Below, piece by piece: positions 20,809 through 32,100 of a DNA stretch of 64,000 bases. Position 1 is the first letter of the stretch. Every line of letters starts with the position of its first letter. A program made the translations under genes and the position numbers. The stretch comes from Clavaria fumosa (Eukaryota; Basidiomycota; Agaricomycetes; Agaricales; Clavariaceae). The DNA is taken from NCBI GenBank assembly GCA_951802425.1, contig OX637806.1:930001-994000 (forward strand), read 5' to 3'. Below the pieces are notes generated by a model, which made no database searches, was not told where the DNA came from, and was given only the letters and a program-made list of their open reading frames with translations.

Positions 20809-23800
20809 CTCAGGTTCATGTCCACATGAACGCGTCCATGAGTCCAGTCTTGGACTTCCCCTTCCCAATCGGTGAGATTCTCGTAAGGACAGAAAGATAA
20901 CTGGGCATGGTCTATTGCCCTAAGTTTCCTTGGTGCCTCTGGGTGTTTATCGTGGAAATCTTGGATGGCTTCTTTTGCGTTCCTAAGATTTTCCAAGGGT
21001 TCCCATGTAGCTTCTTCTCTGGGGTAACCTTCCCAGAGTACCAAGTATTTTATCTTTTTCGCTTGTCCTTCGAGTTTGGAGTCGATCACTTTCTCGACTC
21101 CATATTCGGGTTCGTCACCGATGATTTCAGGGGGTGGAGGAGGTTCGCATTCCTGGCTAGGGAATGCAGGCGGTACATAGGGTTTCAGGAGCCCTTCCGA
21201 AAATACGTTATGTATCTTCCATTGTGGTGGGAGCGTTAGGCGATACGCTCCTTCTCCCACTTTGGATTCAACAGGGAAGGGTCCTACTCTTTTCCCTGCC
21301 AACTTGGGGGTCAGTCCCTTGGGGAGTTTAAGGTTCTTGGCGTCTAGCCAGACCAAATCTCCTTCTTTATATACAAGGGCTGTCTTCCTATGTTGGTCGT
21401 ACTGGAGCTTCATTTGCTCCGCTGCCTTTTCGAGGGAAAGCCTAGCTTTCTCTCTAGCCTCTAGTAAGTCCTCGATGAGTTTATCCACGTGTGGTACGTC
21501 GGTGGACTTCTTTGAGATTTTCCCTTTCCAAGGGTGTCTCCCAAAGTCTAAATAGAAAGGTGTGTACCCCGTTGCGGAGTTCACCTTGTCATTATAAGAG
21601 AACTCGGCTGTAGGCAGCCAAGTTGTCCAATCGTCCTGGCGGTGTGTAATGTAGTGTCTCAGGAAAGTCTCGATTTCCTGATTGGTCCGCTCGGACTGTC
21701 CGTCTGTTTGTGGACGGTAAGCCGTGGAGGGATTTGCCTGAATCCCCATGGCTTTGTAAAAGGCAGTGATGAGCGCAGAGGTAAACCTCCTGTCTCTGTC
21801 ACTGATTATTTTCTTAGGGAGTCCGTGCTCCCTGAATACTCTATCACGGAGGATGGCCAAGGCCTCGTCTGTGGTGAGTTTCATTTTTACTGCCTGCAGT
21901 ATGAGGCGCTTAGTGAATCGGTCTACGATTACTAAGATTCCATCATAGGACTTGGACTTAGGAATTGGTCCAATTATGTCCCATGTGATTTCTTCCCATG
22001 GTCCAGGTGGGATGGCGCGCGGGTGGAGCGGATTAGCTCGCTTAGTCCGGTCCACCTTATTTCTCTGACACCAGTCGCAGGCATGTGCATACTTGAGAGT
22101 ATCCTGGCGGAGTTCCTGCCACCAGTAATTACGCTCAATTAGCTCACGTGTCCTTTCAGGACCTGGGTGTCCTGCGAGCGGGGTGTCATGATGGCTCCGA
22201 ATTATCCTCTCTTGGAGGGCTGCGTCCGGAGGAATCCACAGTCTGTTTTTGTACATCCAGAAACCCTCACTGGTTTCTAACCAGTATCGTCCTACCTCAG
22301 TAGGAGGGGATTTCTTGGTTGTGGTTTTTACTTGTTTTTCTAGATTGGAATCCGGTCCAATCAATACTATATTTCAGACTCTCAGATGCTCAGGTTTAAT
22401 GAGGGTGACATCTTTATTGTTGTTATGTCCCTCATCATGTCCAGGCCTTCGGGAAAGAAGATCGGCACGGCCGTTGTTCTTTCCTTTAATGTGATGGAGC
22501 GTGTAGTTATAGTTTTGGAGCTCCATCATCCATCTGGCCTGTCTACCATTGAGGTTCTGAGGTTTCCGGAAATATAGGAGATTCTGGTGGTCAGTCCAGA
22601 CCTCAACGGGGTCTGGCGGTGACAAAAGCCACTTGGACCACTCACGAAAAGCTCTGATGATCGACATCAATTCTTTATCGTAAATCTCATAATTCTGCTC
22701 AGCGGAGGACATTCCCTTGCTTAAGTAATCTATGGGGTGCCATTTCCTGCTTTCGTCTTTCTGCGAAAGTACAGCACCGGTAGCATAGTTACTAGCATCA
22801 CACTCGATTCGGAACTGGCCTCTTTCGAGTGGGGAACGGAGCACTGGGGGGTTCATCAAGAGCTTTTTAAGCTCTTCGAAAGCTGCCTGGCGTTCGGGCG
22901 TCCAGGCCCAAGGTTCCAACCCTGTAAGTTCATGCAAGGGTTTGGCGACCTTCGAGAAGTTGGGGATGAACCTCCTATAATAGTTTAGGAGACCTATGAA
23001 TTTCTGGAGTTCTTTGAGGTTTTTCGGGATGGGCCAATCCTGGATCCCACTGCACTTTTTTGGTGACAGTTCAATCTTCCCTTTGGATATAATCAATCCA
23101 AGGTATGTAGTCCTGTTAACCTCGAATTCACATTTCTCTGGTCTCACGCACAAACTAAATTCTCGCAGTGCTGTGAGGACTCGCCTCACGAGAGAACGGT
23201 GGAAATCCTTTTCTGAACTTTTAGTGTGGATAAGTATGTCGTCGACGTATACTTTCACATGTCCAGTAGCGATTTCCTTTTCTAACGCCTTATTCATCAT
23301 GCCTTGGAATTGGCTAGGCACATTGCACATTCCAAACTGCATGACTTTCGGTATATAGTTACCGAAAACTGTGCAAAAAGCTGCAAGCAGCTGTGACCAT
23401 TCATCCATAGGGATATTATGGAACCCCCATAACACATCGAGTAATGTGAAAAGGTCATCATCGCCGATTCCATTGACGAGGTCCCTTATTAAAGGAAGAG
23501 GGTAACTGTTCTTGACAGTTAAGTCATTTAACTTCGTGTAATCGACTATAGGTCTTAGTCTATAAGAACCATCCCTTTGCATTTCCTTTTTAAAGAAGAA
23601 GGGTGATGACCATTCTGTGTGTCTACATTCCTCGATATGTCCTCGTGCGAGAGCTTGATCGAGATACTCTCGGCACTTCTGCGTATGCTCAGGGTTCATG
23701 GGGTATAGTTTCGACCTGAAGGGTTGAGCACCAGGCTTCAACTCTATGTGCATGTCAAAGCCAGGTCGGCTTATAGCTCCCTTCTTGAATATGTCATCGC

Positions 23801-24602
23801 TAAAAACAGTGGGGAATTCCTTCATCAGGTCTGGAAGGAAGTCTACGTCAACCACGTTTATTGCGATGGTGGCCACTAAAGAAGAATCCCATCTAGGGAG
23901 CGAGATCCAGCGCTCTGCCCAGTTTATTTGGGGGTGGTTATTTTTCAACCAATTAAAGCCCAAATAGACTTTGCTTGAGCCAGTATTGAACAGGGGAAAT
24001 TCCATTTCCTGAACATGATGCTGGCCGATGAGCACTGTAGTTCTTACGGAATTGGTGGCTTCATTTGCACTCCAACTTCCGTCTGCCAGTCGCGCTCTCA
24101 TGGGTTTAGCCAATGGGGTAGTGATGAGTTTTTGCTCTTTAGCCCATTGCTGGTCCATGATGGAAATGGTACAGCCTGAATCAATCAGGGCTAGTACTTT
24201 GACTGGGGTGGCATTTATCCCTTGCCGAAGGCTGATTTCTACTTCCAGACATTTCCTGCCAGCACAGGGTATTATGTCTGTTTTCGGAGGTTTCACAGGA
24301 TTCTCATCCTTCGCACCGGTCTCACCAAGTGTGTGGAAGATGCTACGAATTTCAACTAAATTATTTGGAAGCAAATGATATGTAAAGTAATCCGATTCGC
24401 TTTGTTTCTGGAGTGTAGTAATATTCACCATACTCAGGGAAGCATGGTTGCTTTCCTTTTTGGCATACTTCTGTACTACACTATTGTTTTTGTAATTTTC
24501 TGTAAGTAAATTGTCTACATTCGAGCTACTTCCAGTACTGTAGTCCATGACACTATGGTGAGTTGGGTATAGGGGACCAGGCGCCTTAGTGGGTGCGCTC
24601 AC
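20799..24602 (-). CDS. Gypsy-1 Pol (protease, RT, RNase H, integrase, chromodomain), one internal stop
   Basis: The frame begins about 24602, overlapping gag by a few bases in the -1 frame and without a good ATG, so expression by -1 frameshift is likely. Protease carries ALIDSGCTISIMD. RT carries CNVPSQFQGMMN and VYVDDILIHT, and RNase H carries RIECDASNYATGAVLS. At 22374-22376 an in-frame TGA follows PEHLRV; the frame resumes at once (NIVLIGPDSN). The integrase part (22364-20799) has the HHCC region (HHDTPLAGH, CDWCQRN), the core WDIIGP, DRDRRF and PQTDGQSERTNQEIE, and a chromodomain EYGVEKVIDS...YLVLWEGYPREEATWEP. The chromodomain places it among chromoviruses. The TGA may derive from CGA or TGG by one transition; without it pol would be complete. 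Confidence 0.93.
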
Positions 24603-26044
24603 TTCCTGGTTCCACGAAAATCCTGTGAGGAGCCTGCTCCTTGTAACTCTCTGACCGCCTGGGTCAGTTGTGCGATTTGTTCCTGAAGGAGCTGTATATG
24701 GTCCTTCAGGGCTGCGTTTTCTCCGCAGACTTCTTCAACGTCTACCTCCTCAGCGTATTCGTGCTGAGGGGTTTCATCCTCTTCCTCCTCAGGTTGTTCC
24801 TCCTGAGGAGTTTCCTCATCGGCCTCGTCAATGCCGTCGAGGGCGCGTGCTTTTACCCCTCCAGGGGGTCCTGGTACTGGACAGTTCTTGATGAAGTGTC
24901 CAGTCTTCCCACACCTGTGACAAGTGGGTATCCCTCTCGGGTCTACTGCTTGTTTATAGGTGGGGGGAGCTGCGGGTGCTACCGCTGGAGGTGCTGGCCT
25001 GCCAGGGGTAGTGTACCTAGGTGGAGGTTTGCTCCACATAGGGGGTTTCAGTGCCACTCTCGTAGGCACGGCGACTTTCCCACTAGGGGTCGGTCGCGCT
25101 CTCGTTAGTCTTTCGAGTCCTTCAATTCGGGTTTTAAACCGAGTGTTGGACTCGTCAATGTTGGTTATGCGCAGTTTGTACTGCGTATAACTGGTGGGAA
25201 TCAATCCCATCGCGTAAATTGTTTTTATAATATTGCGAGAGACCTGTCTCTCCAATATTTGTTTTACGAAAGGGAAATTGACTGAAAGTCCAGGGTCAAT
25301 ATCCATGGCGATTGCTAGTTCTTCGAACCTGTCGAAATAGTCTTCCGCTTTTCCAGAGCGGAAGTTGAGGGCATCTAGGGCAATGAAGGCATCCTCCTGG
25401 TTGCCCCTGTCCTCAAAGCGGAGCTTAAAATGCTCCAGGAAAAGTCCCCACGATGGCCAGCCATCGTAGTCATACTTATCCTGGATATTTTGAGCCCAGG
25501 TTTCTGCAGACCCCTCACTGCAGAGTGACAGAGTCAGTATGACTCTGTTGACGGGGTTCGCAAACTGAGCTGAGTCAGCTGCGAAGTACAATTTGAGCCT
25601 CCTGAGGAAGCCCTTGAACTTTTTCTTGTCTCCATCAAATGGAGACGGCGGTGTCAATTTTAGCCGCCCTTCACCAGTCGTAGGGTGGCGGGGGGTCGGC
25701 CCGGGGGTCGGTGAGACCCTCGTCGTATGGGGCGGGGTCCCATATAGGGAACCCGTCCTCATCGACTCTGCGTCGTCGTCGGGAGGAGGGTCCGGCAGCG
25801 GCTGTGTTTGTTCTGGCTCTGGGCCGGATCCTTGAGGATCCGGCTGTGGCAGTTGTGGTGGTTGCTGGGGTGGCCCGCCCTGCGATGCCCGAGAGGGGGC
25901 GCGGGACGGACGGCGAGAGCGAGGCGGAAGGGGAGGGTCTCGAGGGGTTTGTGGCCCCTCGGGATTCTCCCTCTGCTTCCCTTTGCCTCTGGTGCCTTTG
26001 CCGGCACCACCACGTTGACCACCACCTAGACCCATGAAGCTCAT
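24599..26044 (-). CDS. Gypsy-1 Gag
   Basis: This is a 481-residue frame with a basic, proline/arginine-rich N-terminus (MSFMGLGGGQRGG), a retrotransposon capsid region in the middle (LKLTPPSPFDGDKKKFKGF, then LRFEDRGNQEDAF), and a CCHC zinc knuckle CHRCGKTGHFIKNC near residue 380. An acidic region and a predicted coiled coil (LKDHIQLLQEQIAQLTQAV) follow. The stop overlaps the start of the pol frame, which is in the -1 phase. The start codon is the first ATG of this frame; a separate frame upstream overlaps its beginning. Confidence 0.9.
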   Translation of the reverse strand: MSFMGLGGGQRGGAGKGTRGKGKQRENPEGPQTPRDPPLPPRSRRPSRAPSRASQGGPPQQPPQLPQPDPQGSGPEPEQTQPLPDPPPDDDAESMRTGSLYGTPPHTTRVSPTPGPTPRHPTTGEGRLKLTPPSPFDGDKKKFKGFLRRLKLYFAADSAQFANPVNRVILTLSLCSEGSAETWAQNIQDKYDYDGWPSWGLFLEHFKLRFEDRGNQEDAFIALDALNFRSGKAEDYFDRFEELAIAMDIDPGLSVNFPFVKQILERQVSRNIIKTIYAMGLIPTSYTQYKLRITNIDESNTRFKTRIEGLERLTRARPTPSGKVAVPTRVALKPPMWSKPPPRYTTPGRPAPPAVAPAAPPTYKQAVDPRGIPTCHRCGKTGHFIKNCPVPGPPGGVKARALDGIDEADEETPQEEQPEEEEDETPQHEYAEEVDVEEVCGENAALKDHIQLLQEQIAQLTQAVRELQGAGSSQDFRGTRK

Positions 26045-26558
26045 CTTGGCTTCTTAGGTCTGGGACTATATTAATTTGTCCTTGTGAATCTACAATCCAC
26101 AAGGAACCACGGACAGGGACTTTTATGTGTAGGTGATCCGGTGGGGAGCACGGAGGATCTACCATGATTTTGGGTATCTCCGGGAAGTAGTCCAACCACA
26201 GACCTTCTTCTTCCCAGAGGTGATTTTGGGTGTGGTGGTCGTGAGCCTCCTTTCGGAGTTGACCACAGATGGTTTCAATGGCTTTCGCTGTTTCCAGGCG
26301 AAAGTCGATGTATTGGAGGACGCCTTGTTTATTATCTCCTAGCCGGCGTCTCAGCTGGGAGCAGGAGCAGTGTGCTCCTTGTCTTTCCCTTGATGGGGGA
26401 TAGCCTTGTCTTGGGAAAAGAGTAACTTTCCTGGGGCAAGACTTTACGTGCAGGCAATCTTCCAAGAAGGGAAAATTGCCCACAAAGGGTCGGACAAAGA
26501 GGTTTTCCGTTTTTTGTTTCTTTTGTAATGCGACTTTACAAAAGTGGGTGCAGAGCAA
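26045..26558 (-). CDS. Possible extra ORF upstream of gypsy-1 gag
   Basis: An open frame in another phase begins with ATG at 26558 and runs past the gag start to 25671. The first about 170 codons have protein-like composition (for example ETAKAIETICGQLRKEA and WLDYFPEIPKIMVDPP), whereas the part overlapping gag mirrors the gag low-complexity region. It could be an N-terminal Gag extension in a shifted frame or a separate small ORF. No domain is recognised. Confidence 0.35.
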
Positions 26559-28360
26559 GGCTCAACGCGATCGCCGGGGGGGCAGGTTTTATTCGTTATA
26601 TAGAGCTGTCTGGTGTATATCATATAAGGTGGGTGTGGGTGCAGGCTGCAGTTAAGCAGACCGCGGGACTGGGTCCCCCACTAGTTTCTCGTCATTGCGG
26701 ACGTCCAGTTTAACGTCATAGTGGACGTCAGCTCTGGGTATCGTCCTGCTGGCGTCTATTGCGTTGGTCCTGCGTAAATATCGATAATAATATCATCCCG
26801 TGGGAGGTGGTTCTCCCAGTGTGTCCCGTGATTTTTAGTCCATGTGTTGGTGGTGGTATGACTATCTTTCAGGGGTCAGCTTCCCAGGGTAAGATTACCC
26901 CTGAGAGCCGGTGGGGCTCGTCTCCACATACAGAGCAGTTTACTCTCCAGAGTTTTATAGGGGGGATTAATCCCTGAACCATATTAAGTGGAAATTTCCC
27001 TTCGGACCGGACCCCGGCCCTATGAAGCTAAGGAGTGTGCACCCGCCTGCAAACCCGTCTTAGGGGCACAATACAAGCACAGTGATCCAATAGCTCAGGA
27101 CTATGCTCACTTCATGGTAACTTTAGAGTAGACTAATCCAGATAGTGATCAGCATAGTCGAAACTAAGCCTCTGCTACGTCAGCGCCACTAGTTCCTTAT
27201 CTTTTCGGTGCGAGCCTGCCGCACTTACACGGATAAGCTAGCAACTAGCTGTCACTATTTTACTTCAAATCTTATAGCGGACTTTGATCAGGATTTGTCT
27301 CGGTTTACCCAAGTCCTGAATTTCATTGGGTGAATAAGTCCCATGACCTCCCTTTTCAGGGGGCTCCGCTATAAGCTTTATCCTTGATAGGAAAGAGGGA
27401 CCGAGGTAGACACCCCAGCTCTCTTGGCGCTGCTCCACCTTGCCTTAGGTAAGCAGTCGGGCGGTTTAAGCCGGCTGAGCCGAGCTCCGACATTTCCCTT
27501 GGCCTTCCACAAATTTCTGTGTGAAACACCCTGGAGCTATGCATTGGGTTTTATAGGATTGCAACCCTGGCCCCGGCAAAAAAGCCTAAGGCGCAAAGAG
27601 CGTTCCGGACCCTGCGTCCATCGGGCACACATACTCAATGGGCTGGAATCGCGATCCACAGTTTCCTATTATAGTATAGTAATATATTCGAATTTTTCTT
27701 ATATCCAAGAACTATTCGAATAGTACTACTAAACTTTTTATAGCCTGGGTCCGAACGGTGGTCCAGGTGGAACTCCACCCCTTAAGGGGGCCAGTGATCC
27801 CTTCTCCCCTTCTTTGCACCTCAAGGGAGGCAGAAGGCGGGGAGGTCTACAGAATTTAATTCTACTAATTTAATTATCTACAGGGCCCCGTTCTTGGCCT
27901 GTATATTACGATACAAAATTTGAGGGCGGCTGGTCTTTCCAGGTCCGCGCCTCCTAATCCTACTACACTTAGCTTAGAAACCTCCGCTGCCGGGGAGGCC
28001 AGGTCCTCGTGTTGGTCGGATGCTTCGTCGGTCGAATGTCGGTGGCAGTCGAGTCGTGCCGGCGGTCGGTGGGCGCTTCGGTTGGGGTGAACCAGAATCA
28101 TAAGTTAGTTGGGGGTGAGAGTGGGGGCGGTTGTCGTCCGGGTGTGTACAGCACGCGTCGATCTTCCCGCTGGCCGTCCTTGGCCGTCGCATGTTGGTCG
28201 CTGCCTGTTTCGGCGCATCTGCGCATGCCGCCTCTATCCTGCGCGTCGTCAGTTTCTCAGGCTGCGACTAGAGGACTTACCTTTCTCTTTCTCATTCAGC
28301 TAGAACCCGAGTGCCGTCCACTTCGTCATGGTCGGTGCGTCGGCGAGGTCTTCGACCTTT
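26559..28360 (-). other. Long untranslated leader of gypsy-1
   Basis: About 1.8 kb between the 5' LTR and the first plausible ORF has no open frame I would call a gene on either strand. Only short AT-rich and GC-rich stretches are seen. A leader this long is unusual for a chromovirus; packaging signals or an internal start could be here, but none is visible. Confidence 0.4.
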
Positions 28361-29198
28361 TGTCAGCGACCGGCCACCAGCTCAACTGGGGTTGCGGTGC
28401 GACTCAGTCTCAGGTGCTCGGAGTCGAAGTCGGGGGTAACGAAATCTATAGGCAACTACTGGGAGTCTCTACTACAGACAGGAGCTGGTCGGGTATAGAC
28501 CAGGTCGAAGACGAGGGAACTTAGACGACTGAACAACTGACTACTTATACTAATGGGCCTTATCTCCTTATCATGGTCCATGCGGTACAACACTGCTTCT
28601 ATATCACAAGGCACAGGAACATGTGCCTAAGAAGCATGGTTGCTGACTGTCCGCAGTGCGCACAGACCAGGGTGCCTTCCTAGTGTGGTCTTTCATCAGT
28701 CACAGAAGCTCTCTGTGGGAATTCCCTCATTACTGTCACTGCCTGTGATCCGGACTTCATGGAAGTCGGTCCGGTCACGTGTAGGCATAAGCGCTGGTCC
28801 GGCGCTTATGGTAGTTGCCATTTTGGGTGTGCCTAACACTTGGGCTTCTCGGACTAGGTGCCATACCTAGCCGGGCCTCAGCACGATTAAGGACAGGTTA
28901 AGTCCAATAAGTGCACGGGTGTTCTATGGTCCGTGTGAGCCATTAGTCACATGGCTTGATGTTCCACATGGGCGAGCGATGCTCAAGCCTTGCTTTACTA
29001 AGCACCAATTATGCTTAAGTAATACCGGCGCTAATATGGGCGCTTAGAGTCATATTAGCGCGGACCTATTACTAAGCGGATACGCGCTAGACGGGCGCTT
29101 AATCCAGTAGGCGCTCAAAGCGAGTGCTTAGGTTGTGGGCGCTAAGTGCCAGGCGCTTCACAGTATAAATTATGTAAGGAAATTCGATTATCCTTACA
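28361..29198 (-). repeat. 5' LTR of gypsy-1
   Basis: It is 838 bp, the upstream LTR in the direction of transcription (right to left). It is followed on the minus strand by AAAGGTCGAAGACC; I saw no standard TGG-type primer binding site there. Confidence 0.95.
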
Positions 29199-32100
29199 AG
29201 TAAGGAATTATTCTGTCAATGGGACTTGTCAGAGATCACCTAGAACCACAGAATCACTCTGGTGACATAAGAGTGATCCTATAGGCAATACAGAGGGATG
29301 TGGCAGGTAATGTGCTTTGTCAATGAAGCACCATTGCTAATGCTTCTCCCAAACCACTTATCTTAGAACATAGAACTGTGTTCCAAGAGGTTCTACTGAT
29401 GACTAGCCACAATGGTGGATGATTGTAGGCTATGCACCAGATACTCTGCACTCTGACTATGGGATTACTCCCATCCCTAACAGGCTCCCAGGTGTCGTCC
29501 TCGGGTCCGTATCCTTCCCAACGTACGAGGTAGAGTACTTTCCTACCCCTCCTTCGAGAATCTAGTATGTCGGCAACTTCGTAGTGTTGTTCACTGTCGA
29601 CTTTGATAGGGGGCAGGGGTTGTTGTTGTCGCTGGGGGAAGGTGTCGTCATAGACCTTCTTGAGTAATGAGACATGGAAAACATTGTGAATTCCTTGCAT
29701 CAATTTTGGCAACTGGAGGTGATAAGCGTGAGTTGAAACTTTTGCGAGTATAGAGAAAGGTCCAGCTCGTTTCGAATCCAGTTTCTTCATCGGTCTCTTT
29801 GTCTTCACGTTTTGCAAATCTAACCAAACTTTAGTCCCTTCCTTCCAATCTGGCATGACTTCTCTCTTCTGGTCTGCAAAGCATGAGTAGGCCTCATTCA
29901 CAACCTTGATTTGATCTCATAAGTGCTGGTGGAGGGTCTTGAGATCAGTCATGACCATGTGGGCCTTGTGCGTGGGTATGTCATCAAGAGAAATTGTAAG
30001 CCAAGGGTTGTATCCTTTGTTCGCGAAGAATGGGGAGACACTGGTCGCACTGTGTGGGGTATTATTATATACGAACTCAGTGAGTGGAAGTTGGTAGGTC
30101 CAGTTGTCTTGCTGATAGTTTGTATATATTCGGATGTATTGTTCTAAGATCTGGTTGTCTGTCAGTCTCCAGGTGGTAAGCTGTGGAGAGATTTGAAGTA
30201 ATATCCAGAGCTTGACATAATGAAGACCAAAACTTGGAAACAAATAATCTCCCTCTATCCGACACTATATCTGCAGGTAGTCTGTGTTTTGAGAAGATGT
30301 GGGTAACGAAATGTTGGGCTAGTTCCTTTGCGGTGTTGGTAGTGTTGGTCGCGATGAAGATTGCTTGTTTCGTAAGTCGGCAAACGACAACGAGAATTGA
30401 GTCAAAGGTTGCGGAGAGGGGAAGGGCTTCAATATGATGCATCGAAATCGAAGACCAAGGTCGCTCGCCTATGGGCAAGGGCTTGAGTAGTCCATAAGGT
30501 TTGTGTCGGACAGGTTTTGCCCTTGCACAGGTGTGGCAACCACAGACATAGGCGGTTACGTCCTTGCGAAGTCCTGGCCAGAAAAACAACCTATTTATTA
30601 ATTGAGTTGTCTTTCTTATACCTGGATGTCCATGTAATTTGTGGTTGTGGTTTGAGCATAGGATATCGAAACAGAGGGAGTCATGGTTGGGGACGTATAT
30701 TTTACTGTCTCGAAGTAATAATAAACCATTGGGCGAAAGCGAGAAAGCCTTCTCGCGACCTTGTGAAACACCCTGGGACTTCTCGGTGAAGTAAAGGTTG
30801 TGAGGGGTGTGTCAGATTTGCGAGAATAGAGCCTCTTCGTTGAGTATGACGGTTGCTCGAAGGAGTTCTGGCGGTATCGCGATCTTGTTGTTTTGTGCGT
30901 TGGTCATGGGTTGGTCGGCCTTCTTCGGGTAGACGTTGGGTCGTCAGGTGAGTGCATCTGGCTTTGCACCTAGTTTTCCTGCTCGATAATGAATTACATA
31001 GTCGAAACTGGAAAGATACTCAGCCCAGCGGGCTTGTCAGTGGCTAAGTTGCTTCATAGTGGTGAAATAACGTAGATTGTTGTGATCAGAGAAGACCTGA
31101 ACTTGATATCTCACACCCTCGAGGTACGCTCACCATTGCTTGAAAGCTTCATGGATTGCAAGGAGCTCTTTGTTGTATATGTCGTAATTGAGCTCTGCGG
31201 CGATCATCATTCGTGCATGAAAGGTGATGGGGCGTAGTTCATTGGTCATGGGATTGGTCTGGGATAGAATGGCCACTATGGTGTAATCGGAAGTGTCACA
31301 TTCGAGGGTAATAGGGTGGTCGGGGTCATAGTGTCAGAGAACAGGAGCTTCGGTGAAGGCCTGCTTGAGAGTCTCGAAGATTTGTTGACATTGCAAGCTC
31401 CACTTCCATGGCATATCCTTGCAGAGGAGTTGTGTAAGTGGAATGACAATGCCTGAATAGTTGTCAATGAATCTCTGGTAGAAATTAGCAAAACCTAAAA
31501 AGCTCTGAAGGTCGCGAATTTTCGTGGGTACGGGCCAGCTGAGGATGGCCTGAATCTTTGAAGGGTCCATCGTGATTCCGTCAGGGGACACTATAACTCC
31601 CAGGTACTCGACCATCGCAGTGTGGAAATCACATTTCTCGGGTCGCACGTGTAGGTTTGCCTTGCGTAGTCATCATAGGACCTCTCGGACATGGTCGCGA
31701 TGTTCTTCAATATTATCTGAGTAGATCAAGATGTCATCGAGGTAGACGACTACATTGATGTTGACCAAGTCATGGAATATATCATTCATGAGATGCTGAA
31801 AGGTCGTGGGTGCGTTCGTGAGTCCAAAAGGCATAACAAGATATTTGAACGTGCCGTAGCAAGTGCGGAACGCAGTTTTCCACTCATCTCCTTCAGCTAT
31901 CCTCATGTTATTGTACCCAGCACGAAGGTTGATTTTTGAATAGACTTTGGCTGATCGTAATTGGTCGACAAGGGTCTCGATTCAGGGGATTGGGTAGCAA
32001 TTCTTTCAGGTTATCTTGTTGAGGTCCCAGTAATTGACACAGAGATGAAGGCTTCCATCTTTTTTTTTTCACAAAGAGTACCGGTGCGCCTGCGGGTGAC

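Larger units (their letters stand above)
19973..29198 (-). mobile_element. Ty3/gypsy chromovirus 1, full length, 9.2 kb
   Basis: Two LTRs (19973-20798 and 28361-29198) share TGTCAGCG...CTTACA ends and are flanked by the exact 5-bp duplication AGTAA (19968-19972 and 29199-29203). Gag, protease, RT, RNase H, integrase and a chromodomain follow on the minus strand. It is inserted in the unclassified 2.24-kb element. One in-frame stop separates pol into two frames, so the copy is probably defective, but it is far better preserved than gypsy-2. Confidence 0.95.
18014..29482. mobile_element. Unclassified 2.24-kb element with TGTTA...TAACA ends, split by gypsy-1
   Basis: The 5-bp direct repeat GGCTC borders it exactly (18009-18013 and 29483-29487), and removing it rejoins the gypsy-2 chromodomain in frame. 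Its own sequence is 18014-19972 plus 29204-29482; gypsy-1 occupies the rest. Ends read TGTTATGG on the left and CCCTAACA on the right. TG...CA ends and a 5-bp duplication suggest an LTR-integrase product, and a C-rich tract at 19410-19417 looks like a polypurine tract on the minus strand, but I could not match a left LTR to a right LTR and no protein is encoded. Two similar segments (about 19500-19580 and 19660-19740, each with CCATGAAACTTTG or a close variant) form a weak internal repeat. Confidence 0.6.
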
